The notes under the pieces were generated by a model that made no database searches, was not told the origin of the DNA, and worked only from the letters and a program-made list of their open reading frames with translations. This document shows, one piece after another, positions 16,236-23,287 of a stretch of DNA of 64,000 bases. The translations under genes were made by a program, and so were the position numbers. Source of the stretch: Streptomyces stelliscabiei (GTDB lineage: Bacteria > Actinomycetota > Actinomycetes > Streptomycetales > Streptomycetaceae). Location: assembly GCF_014873495.1 (NCBI RefSeq), contig NZ_JADBGF010000001.1, forward strand, positions 9,362,001 through 9,426,000, read 5' to 3'. Within the stretch, counting starts at the first letter, position 1. Each line of letters opens with the position of its first letter.

Positions 16236-18047
16236 ACAGCGCCCGCCGCGCGGGTGCGGCGGGGCCGGTACGGGGGACCAGGCGCCGACCAGGTCCCGGT
16301 AGAGCGCCGAGCGGGCCAGCAGCTCACCGTGCTCCCCGTGGGCGACGGACCGCCCGTCCATGACCAGCACCCGGTCGGCGCGGCGGGCCGAGCTGACGCG
16401 ATGGGCGACCACCACGAGGGTCGTGCCCGGCCGCCGGGCGAAGGCCCGTTCCGCGCGCTCCTCCGCCTCCGGGTCCAGGTGACAGGTCGCCTCGTCGAGG
16501 ATCACGACCGGCGCCGGCGACAGGTACGCCCGACCGAGCGCGATGAGCTGCCGCTCCCCGGCGGACAGCGCGCGCGGGTCGACCTCGGCGGCCGGACCGC
16601 CCAGCCGGACCATCACCTGGGTGAGCCCCACGGCCTCCGCGGCGCCCCACAGCTCCTCCTCGGGCACGGGTTTCGGCCGCAGTTCGGCGAGATTTTCGGC
16701 GAGGGATCCCCCGAAGACGTACGCCTCCTGCGGAATGAGCACCCGGTGTGCACGCGCTGTGGCGCCGGGTACCGGCTCCCCGCACAAGCGGACGGTGCCG
16801 CGCCGGGGGAGCAGCAGACCCGCGGCGAGCCCCGTGAGGGTGGACTTGCCGATGCCGCTGGGGCCGACGACGGCCAGGTGCGTGCCCTGGGCGATATGGA
16901 GGCTGAGGTCGTCGATGACGGGGGTGGCGGAGGAGCCGTAGGCGAAGGTGACCGAGGAGAGGGAGAGGGCGGGAGCGCCGGCGGGAGCGGACGGGGCGCA
17001 CGGGGTGGGGAGGGGCGAGGTGTGCGGCGGGCCGGGAGGGTGGGGCGGGTGGCCCGGCGGAAGCAGGCGGCGCAGTACCACCGCGAGCCGGGAGCCGCTG
17101 GTGCCGAGGCCGTGGACCAGGTTCTGGAGGGCGGGCAGGAGCGACTGGGTGACGTAGGCGAGGGCGCCGATCAGGGCGCCCGCGGTGACGCCCCGGGCCA
17201 GGAGCCAGGGTGTGGCGGCCAGCAGCAGGACGACGGGCAGGTGGCCGCCGATCGCGAGGGCGGCGACGCGTACGACGCCCCAGCGGGCCAGCGCGCGGGC
17301 GGCCCGGTGCTCGGCGTCGACGCGACGGCCGGTGTCGGCGGCGACGATGTCCTCCGCGCCGGCCGCCGTGATGTCGCGCAGCCCGGGGCAGACGTCGCCG
17401 AGCCGGTCGGCGAGCGCCTCGTCGGCGACGAGGAAGGTCTCCTGCCGGCGGGCCAGCGGCCTGAGCGTCGCCAGGAAGAGGGCCACGCCGGCGATCAGCG
17501 GGGGCGCCACCACGAGCAGCAGCGGCGGCGCCAGTGAGAAGAGTCCGACGAGCGCCCCGGCGGCGGTGAACAGGAACGAGCGCGAGACCATCACCAGCCC
17601 GGCGAAGGTGTCCCGGGCGATCTCCACCTGCTGGGTGAGCCCGGACAGGGCACCGCCGTCCGCCTCCCGCACCCCCCGCCCGACCACCCCGCGCACCAGC
17701 CGGTCCCGCAACGGCTCCACCAGCCCCGCCACACACCCGTACACCCGCCCGGTGCCGAACGCCCCGACGACCACCGCCCCCGCCCCGACCCCGAGCCACC
17801 CCAGCCCGACGCCCGCCCGCCCGGCCAGGAACCCCTCGTCGAGGGCCCGCGCCAGCGCGTACCCCGTCAGAAACGTCTGCACCGCCTCCAGCACGGACCA
17901 CAGCACCAGCGTGACGACGACCCGCGCCCGGCGCCGGAGAAAGCGGAGGCCGCGACGGGGGAGGCCGGGTGGGGGGAAGGACTGTCCCGGCAGGCCGGCT
18001 CCGGTGGCCGGCCGGTCGGTCCTACGACGTTCGTCCCGGTCGCCCAT
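16074..18047 (-). CDS. ramB: RamB-like ABC exporter half
   Basis: A 657-residue ABC exporter with an N-terminal membrane domain (about 40-320, six helices) and an ATPase domain with Walker A GPSGIGKST, signature LSAGERQLIALGRAY, Walker B VVILDEATCHLD and H-loop VVAHR. All catalytic residues look intact. Its ATG overlaps the TGA of the ramA-like gene by one base, so the two are coupled and presumably form the heterodimer that exports the processed lanthipeptide. The fold ends near residue 605 (YRDLVGAW). The last 50 or so residues have no family counterpart I recognise and are read antisense through ramR, so the stop codon may have been lost or moved. Confidence 0.85.
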   Translation of the reverse strand: MGDRDERRRTDRPATGAGLPGQSFPPPGLPRRGLRFLRRRARVVVTLVLWSVLEAVQTFLTGYALARALDEGFLAGRAGVGLGWLGVGAGAVVVGAFGTGRVYGCVAGLVEPLRDRLVRGVVGRGVREADGGALSGLTQQVEIARDTFAGLVMVSRSFLFTAAGALVGLFSLAPPLLLVVAPPLIAGVALFLATLRPLARRQETFLVADEALADRLGDVCPGLRDITAAGAEDIVAADTGRRVDAEHRAARALARWGVVRVAALAIGGHLPVVLLLAATPWLLARGVTAGALIGALAYVTQSLLPALQNLVHGLGTSGSRLAVVLRRLLPPGHPPHPPGPPHTSPLPTPCAPSAPAGAPALSLSSVTFAYGSSATPVIDDLSLHIAQGTHLAVVGPSGIGKSTLTGLAAGLLLPRRGTVRLCGEPVPGATARAHRVLIPQEAYVFGGSLAENLAELRPKPVPEEELWGAAEAVGLTQVMVRLGGPAAEVDPRALSAGERQLIALGRAYLSPAPVVILDEATCHLDPEAEERAERAFARRPGTTLVVVAHRVSSARRADRVLVMDGRSVAHGEHGELLARSALYRDLVGAWSPVPAPPHPRGGRCSEPALPLRDPDGVDPVARPRLTGDGGHVVAHGPVGKVQAAGDLGHRGTLGGQG

Positions 18048-19858
18048 CACGAACCGCCGTACGGAGGCGTGTCGTCCTCGGCGGCCTTCGCCCCGCCCGC
18101 GCCGGGCGAGGCGGAGACGCCCTCCTCGCCCCCCTCTCCGAACAGCTCCCGGTACGCCGCCGTCCGCCACAACTCGGCGTGGGGCCCCACCGCCCGGACC
18201 CTCCCCCCGTCCAGCCAGGCCACCGCGTCCGCGCGGGCGGCCGTGGCGGCGCGGTGGGCGACGATCAGGCGGCTGCCGCCGGTGGGGCGCAGCAGCGCGG
18301 CGGTGATGTGGCGTTCGGTGACGGTGTCGAGGCTGGAGAGCGCGTCGTCGAGCACGAGGAGACGGCTGTCGCGGGCGAACGCCCGGGCGAGACCGAGGCG
18401 TTGGACCTCCCCGCCCGACAGGGGGGCGTCGGCGCACGGGGTGGCGTAGCCGTCGGGGAGGCGCCGGAGGAAGGCGTCGGCGTGCGCGGCGCGGGCGGCT
18501 TCCCGGACGCGGGCGGGGGAGGGCCGGGGGACACCGAAGGCGATGGTGTCCTCCACGGACTCGCCCAGCAGGGCCGGGCGTTCGAAGGCGTGGGTGACCG
18601 CCCGGCGCAGCTCCCGGCGGTCCAGTTCGGGCAGGGGCACCCCGTCGAGCCGTACCTCTCCCTCGTCCGGGTCCGTGAGCCGCCCCGCGACGGCCGCGAG
18701 CAGCGACTTGCCCGCCCCGGACCGGCCCACGACGGCCAGGGTGGTCCCGCCCGGTACGACGAGATCGACCCCGTCCAGCACGGCGCGCCCCCCGCGCCGG
18801 ACGGTCACGGAGCGCAGTTCCAGCCGCCCCTCGGGGGCGCCCTGCCCCGGCGGCGGGAGCAGCCGTTCGCCGTACGCGGTCGGAGCCTCGGCCAGGATCT
18901 CGGCGAGCCGGTCCGACCCCGCCCGGCCGCGGACGAGGCCCGAGACAAGGCCGACCAGGACGCCGATGCCCGCGGCCAGCACCGCGTAGCGGGACGCGGC
19001 GAGCAACTCGCCCACGGACAGACGGTCCCGGGTCACCAGGACGCCCGCCGTGGCGACGACGGAGAGCTGCAGCAGGGGTGCCACGGCGGCCGCCCGCGCG
19101 GCGGCCCGGCCCTGGACCCGCCACATCCGGTGCCCCTCACGGGAGAGTTCGGGCAGGGGGCCGAGGACGCGGGCGACGGTCCGGTCGGCGATGCCCGCGG
19201 CGGCGATCGTGCGGTGTCCGGCGACGGCCTCGGCCAGACCGCCCGCGATACGCCCCTGGGCCCGCTGATAACGCGCGACGCAGTCGGAGGAGTCCCGGGC
19301 GAGCGCGCGCAGCAGCAGCGCGAGCAGCGGCGCTCCGACCAGGAACACCACCGCGAGGAACGGGTCGATCAGGCCCAGGGCCACCACAGCGCCCAACGGC
19401 CCCGCGAGCGCCGCGAGAAGCGCGGCGACGGTGGCGGGCGCCGTTCCCGCCTGGGCCGCGTTCCCGACGAGCCGGGCCACCAGGTCCCCCGGCCCGAACC
19501 GGCCGACGGCCCGCGGCCCCACCGCCAGGACGTGTCCGACCGTGCGGTGGCGCAGCCAGGCGGTGGACCGGGCGCTCGTGGTCCCGGCGAGGACGGTCTC
19601 GACCGCGTCCAGGGCGGCGACGGCGAGAACCAGCCCGGCGCACCACACCACCCGGCGCGAGGCGCCCGGGTCGCCGGCCAGCAGCAGATCCAGGGCCCGC
19701 CCGAGGGCGAGCGGCAGCGACAGGTTCGCCCCCGTCGCGGCCATGGCCACGAGTGCCAGGACCGCACAACGGGGGCCGGAGTGCCGGAGGGTGGAGCGCG
19801 GCAGGGAGAGGGACGCGGCGGCCGGGCCGGGGGCGCCGGCTTCGGAGAGGGTCGTCAT
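18047..19858 (-). CDS. ramA: RamA-like ABC exporter half
   Basis: A 603-residue ABC exporter: membrane domain about 30-310 and ATPase domain about 340-570 with Walker A GRSGAGKS, signature LSGGEVQRLGLARAF and H-loop IVAHR. The Walker B region reads LLVLDDALSSLD, so Asp stands where the catalytic Glu of a canonical exporter would be. Together with the intact partner, this points to an asymmetric heterodimer with one degenerate ATP site. It follows the precursor gene after a strong hairpin. Homologous pairs (RamA/RamB, AmfB/AmfA) belong to SapB-type loci. The C-terminus is acidic and Gly/Ala-rich. Confidence 0.87.
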   Translation of the reverse strand: MTTLSEAGAPGPAAASLSLPRSTLRHSGPRCAVLALVAMAATGANLSLPLALGRALDLLLAGDPGASRRVVWCAGLVLAVAALDAVETVLAGTTSARSTAWLRHRTVGHVLAVGPRAVGRFGPGDLVARLVGNAAQAGTAPATVAALLAALAGPLGAVVALGLIDPFLAVVFLVGAPLLALLLRALARDSSDCVARYQRAQGRIAGGLAEAVAGHRTIAAAGIADRTVARVLGPLPELSREGHRMWRVQGRAAARAAAVAPLLQLSVVATAGVLVTRDRLSVGELLAASRYAVLAAGIGVLVGLVSGLVRGRAGSDRLAEILAEAPTAYGERLLPPPGQGAPEGRLELRSVTVRRGGRAVLDGVDLVVPGGTTLAVVGRSGAGKSLLAAVAGRLTDPDEGEVRLDGVPLPELDRRELRRAVTHAFERPALLGESVEDTIAFGVPRPSPARVREAARAAHADAFLRRLPDGYATPCADAPLSGGEVQRLGLARAFARDSRLLVLDDALSSLDTVTERHITAALLRPTGGSRLIVAHRAATAARADAVAWLDGGRVRAVGPHAELWRTAAYRELFGEGGEEGVSASPGAGGAKAAEDDTPPYGGS

Positions 19859-19984
19859 ACCCGTCCTGACGTGGGATGACCGGGTGACCGGGTGACCGGG
19901 ATGACCGGACGAAGGGGCGGAGGCGGAGGCGTGGACGGAGGTCGCGCGACCGCCGTGTGGCAGTGGCGCGGAGGTGAGTGAGCC

Positions 19985-20024
19985 CCGGACGGCCCCTCCC
20001 CAGGCAGGGGAGAGGAACCGTCCG
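19985..20024 (-). terminator. Hairpin between lanthipeptide precursor and transporter genes
   Basis: CCGGACGG pairs with CCGTCCGG at the base, and CCTCCCC pairs with GGGGAGAGG (one bulge) above it, around the loop AGGCA. It lies about 75 bp after the ramS-like stop and upstream of ramA. It should therefore limit transcription into the exporter genes while leaving abundant precursor mRNA. Confidence 0.8.
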
Positions 20025-20096
20025 GAGCCGTCGGCGCGGCTCAGCCGCCGTGCCGGTCCGACGGACGCCCGGGATCACCCGGACGCCCCGGCCGGG

Positions 20097-20213
20097 TCAG
20101 AGGCAGAGCGTGATGCTGGCCGCGCTCACACAGGACAGAACGCTCAGGGAGCTGGGCCCGCCGGTGCCGGTCGTCTCGTCGGCTTCCATCGTCTGCAGGT
20201 CGAGGAGTGCCAT
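20097..20213 (-). CDS. ramS: SapB-type class III lanthipeptide precursor (RamS/AmfS-like)
   Basis: A 38-residue peptide. The leader begins MALLDLQTMEADE, matching the LFDLQ-type helix that RamC enzymes recognise. The 18-residue end PSSLSVLSC-VSAASITLCL contains two Ser-x2-Ser-x3-Cys units (Ser21/Ser24/Cys28 and Ser30/Ser33/Cys37), exactly the spacing processed to two (methyl)lanthionine-type or labionin-type rings in SapB and AmfS. The core is more hydrophobic than SapB, with no charged residue between the rings. The gene is tucked between ramC and ramA, 84 bp after ramC. The upstream sequence GAAAGGAATCGAC gives a clear ribosome site. Its small size makes it easy to miss. Confidence 0.93.
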   Translation of the reverse strand: MALLDLQTMEADETTGTGGPSSLSVLSCVSAASITLCL

Positions 20214-20297
20214 GTCGATTCCTTTCGGTCGTGGCCCGTTCAGGGGCCTTGGGGACGGGGGTGTTGCGTCACGACTCCGCCGGGTGGCGGAACCGCG

Positions 20298-23036
20298 TCA
20301 TTGGGGCCGCCGTCGGAGCGGCGGCAGGAACGGAAGGTGTGCCGTGGCGTCGTCGGCGTCAGCGTGTGCCGCGCCGAGCGCCAGCAGGCAACCCGCCGTC
20401 CCGGTACCGAGGTCCATGGAGAGCCGCATCAAGTGGTTGCCGGGGAAGGCCAGTTGCCCCTCGTACGGCATCGAGTGCCAGCCGAGCGCCGCGATCTGTT
20501 CCGTCAGCGTCTCGCGGGGGGCGCCCGTCCGGGCGAGGTGCAGGATCATCCCGGCGCGGCCCTCGAACAGCCCCGGCTGCGCGTAGAAGCGGTAGGTCGC
20601 GGCGGTCAGGACGCCCGCACGGATCCGGGCGAAGCCCTCCGCGAAGCTCTCCACACCGAGGGTTCCCTCGGCCGTGGTGTCCTCCGCTCCGGAGACGGCC
20701 GCCGCGGAGGCGCCCGCCCGGGGGTCGGCAGTCCACGAGCCGTCGGTCCTGGAGCCGTCCGTCGCGGTGGCGGCCGCGGCCGTGTAGTCGTCGAGCACCA
20801 TGCCGACGCCCACGCTCCCGTCGCCGAGATACGGCATCGTCCGCCATCCCTCGTCGACGGCCAGACCGCCGTTCGTCTGCTCGACCAGGCACTCCAGGTC
20901 CTGCCGCAGCGCCTCACCGGCCGAGGCGAGCAGCGCGGGATCGCCCGTCGCCTCGTACCGGCGCAGCAGGAACAGGGCGGGCCCGCTCGCGCCGCGCAGC
21001 AGGCCGGCGCGGCGGCGGGGCGGAGCCGGGCGGGGCTCGGCGAGACGGTCGACGAGGAGGCGCGCGGCCTCGGCCGCCCGCTCGCGCAGCCCCGACTCAC
21101 CGGTGGTCCGCGCCAGCTCGTCGAGCACCAGGCCGAGCCCTGCCAGACCCCCGCGCAGGTCGGACGACAGCCGGTGCCACTTCTCGGCGAGGATCCGCTC
21201 GACCAGGTCCAGGGCCCGCTGCCGGTGGCCCAGCCGGTCCAGGGTCAGGGCCACGCCCGCGAGCCCGTCGTACAGGCCGAGCGGGGTCCCGATCGGCACC
21301 GGGGCGGTGTGGTCGAGCAGCCAGCGCTCGCCCTCCTCGTAACGCTCCGCGCCGACCTCCGCGAGCGTGTACAGGACGCCCGCCGCTCCGTGCGCGAGGC
21401 CGAGTCCGCCGCCGTCGGAGAACTGGGCGACGTCCCCGGGGAAGAGCCGGTCGTCGCGCTCCGGCGTGGCCGAGGCCAGGATCGCCTTGACCATCGAGTC
21501 ACGGCTGTACGGCCAGTCCCCGGGCCCGGCGAGGGGCCAGTCGCCCGCCGGGGCGCGTGTCCCGGCCAGCCGGGGGCCGGCGTCGCCGCCCGCGCGGGTG
21601 ATCTCCGCGACCGCCTCGTCGAGGAACGCGCTCGGCACCTCCGGGAACTGCTCGGCGATCACCGTGGCCAGATGGGCGGCCTTCTCCCGCTCCACCACGA
21701 ACAGGGACGTGACCGGCAGGAACAGCGCGAGGCGCAGACACGCCAGGGCGTAGCGGTCGACGTCCGGGCCGGTGCGGTCCGGGGGCGCGAGGAAGCCGGG
21801 GTGGGCGACGGTCTGGCGGCCGTCGTCCTCGGCGGGCGCCGCCGCCTCGAAGTCGAGGAGGGAGACCGACCGATCGTCGGGCGCGACCATGATGTTGAAG
21901 ACGTGCAGGTCGTTGAAGACGATCCCGCGCGAGTGCACCGCCGCCACCGCCTCCTCCACGGCCCGGTGCACGTGCAGCGCCCAGGCCGTGTACGCGGTGA
22001 CCGCGTCCGGTTGCGGGTCCGGGGCCAGCAGGGGGTGCCGTTCGGCGACGCAGGAGTTCAGCGGGCGGCCCTCGACGAAGTCCATGACGAGGAAGCGGTG
22101 GTCGCCGAGCGTGAACCAGTCGCGCACCTCGGGCACCACACCCAGCCCGGCCAGCCGCTCCAGCGCGTCCTTCTCCCGCTCCAGCCGGGTCACCGCGTCG
22201 GCCCCGTCGGCGGCCAGCCCGGCGTGCGGGCGTCCCTCCTTGAGGACGACCCGGCGGCCGTCACGGGTGTCCGTGCCGACGTACACCCCGCCGCCGTTGG
22301 AGAAGTGCAGGGCCTTGTCGATGCGGTACGGCAGATCGCCGACGGTGGTCGTGTTGCGCGCCGCCAGCTGTGGCTCCAGGAACGCGGGCAGGGTCACCCA
22401 CTCGGGCACATGGAAGGTCGGCTTCCGCTGGTCCGGCACCAGGGTGCCCGCGCCGTCGCGGACGGCCGGGACGAGCGTGCCGCGCTCGTCGACGACGAAG
22501 GAGCGGGCGAAGGCGCCGTAGCGGACGTACAGCGGTCCCTCGTTCCAGCGCAGGTCCGTGAGGATGTACGGCCCGTCGTGGCCCTTGAGGAGGTCGCCCA
22601 GCTCGCGCAGGACGAGGTGCAGCTGCTCCTCGTCGCCCGGGTAGACCGTGACGAACTTGCCGCTGCTGTCGCGGGCCGCGTACTTGGCGTTGCGCAGATG
22701 CAGCAGATGCGGGCCCGGCACGAACTTGAACGGGATGCCGCGGGGCACGCAGTAGTCCCACACGATCGCCGCGATCCGGTCCGCGTTCCCCCGAGTGGCG
22801 GAGGCGTGCACCTTCCATCCCTGGGTGGGTCCGGGACGGGGCCGCCCGCCGTCGTCGACCGGTGTCAGCGTCAGCCAGTCCCCGATCCGGGCGGCCCGCC
22901 AGCCCTCGGGAACCGCGCGCCCGGCGGTCGCGTAACCGGGAGCCGCCGCGCCGGCGCGGTCGCCGGCCGAGAGCCGGTCCGGTGTCTCGTAGAAGTGTCT
23001 GTCGGCGAGCGCGTACGCCTCGTACCGCTTGTCCAT
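20298..23036 (-). CDS. ramC: Class III lanthionine synthetase LanKC (RamC/AmfT-like)
   Basis: A 912-residue enzyme that phosphorylates, dehydrates and cyclises the precursor at 20097. The N-terminal lyase-like region spans about 1-220. The Ser/Thr-kinase domain (about 225-500) shows VVLKEG (ATP Lys), GIVFNDLHVFNIMV (catalytic loop) and VSLLDFEAA (metal-binding Asp). The C-terminal LanC-like domain (about 540-912) has the GLAHGAAGVLYTL, GLYDGLAGVALTL, LRGGLAGLGL and LFEGRAGMIL helices. I see none of the Cys/His zinc ligands of true LanC cyclases, as expected for class III. I start at the ATG at 23036 behind GGGGGAACC, because the 31 in-frame codons upstream overlap the promoter repeats. Length agrees with RamC. 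Confidence 0.93.
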   Translation of the reverse strand: MDKRYEAYALADRHFYETPDRLSAGDRAGAAAPGYATAGRAVPEGWRAARIGDWLTLTPVDDGGRPRPGPTQGWKVHASATRGNADRIAAIVWDYCVPRGIPFKFVPGPHLLHLRNAKYAARDSSGKFVTVYPGDEEQLHLVLRELGDLLKGHDGPYILTDLRWNEGPLYVRYGAFARSFVVDERGTLVPAVRDGAGTLVPDQRKPTFHVPEWVTLPAFLEPQLAARNTTTVGDLPYRIDKALHFSNGGGVYVGTDTRDGRRVVLKEGRPHAGLAADGADAVTRLEREKDALERLAGLGVVPEVRDWFTLGDHRFLVMDFVEGRPLNSCVAERHPLLAPDPQPDAVTAYTAWALHVHRAVEEAVAAVHSRGIVFNDLHVFNIMVAPDDRSVSLLDFEAAAPAEDDGRQTVAHPGFLAPPDRTGPDVDRYALACLRLALFLPVTSLFVVEREKAAHLATVIAEQFPEVPSAFLDEAVAEITRAGGDAGPRLAGTRAPAGDWPLAGPGDWPYSRDSMVKAILASATPERDDRLFPGDVAQFSDGGGLGLAHGAAGVLYTLAEVGAERYEEGERWLLDHTAPVPIGTPLGLYDGLAGVALTLDRLGHRQRALDLVERILAEKWHRLSSDLRGGLAGLGLVLDELARTTGESGLRERAAEAARLLVDRLAEPRPAPPRRRAGLLRGASGPALFLLRRYEATGDPALLASAGEALRQDLECLVEQTNGGLAVDEGWRTMPYLGDGSVGVGMVLDDYTAAAATATDGSRTDGSWTADPRAGASAAAVSGAEDTTAEGTLGVESFAEGFARIRAGVLTAATYRFYAQPGLFEGRAGMILHLARTGAPRETLTEQIAALGWHSMPYEGQLAFPGNHLMRLSMDLGTGTAGCLLALGAAHADADDATAHLPFLPPLRRRPQ

Positions 23037-23115
23037 GCCGGTTCCCCCGGGTCGTGTGCCGTCGCTCCCTGGGCCAAGTGACGACGAGCCTTCCAGCCCG
23101 CCGGGGCGCCCGACA

Positions 23116-23152
23116 GTCACGGCTGTCACCAGAAACCCGTCACGGCTGTCAC
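23116..23152 (-). promoter_or_regulatory. Two perfect 14-bp direct repeats upstream of ramC
   Basis: GTCACGGCTGTCAC occurs at 23116-23129 and again at 23139-23152, a spacing of 23 bp or about two helical turns, 80-116 bp upstream of the ramC start. RamR/AmfR are known to bind repeated sites in front of ramC/amfT, so this is the likely activator site. The identity with the published site was not tested. Confidence 0.65.
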
Positions 23153-23287
23153 GCGCTCACCGTGCGGAACGCACGCGTAAAGATGTGTTCGACGTTCTTC
23201 GAAACGGGCAGCCCGCGGCGGGCCCCCGGCCCGGCGGAACGGTCCCAGGGGCTGCGCGACCGTGCCGGAAGCGCTGTAATTGCGGAC

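Noticed and set aside
19974..23081. Long plus-strand frame opposite the lanthionine synthetase
   Set aside because: It is an antisense shadow of ramC and of the ramS-like gene.
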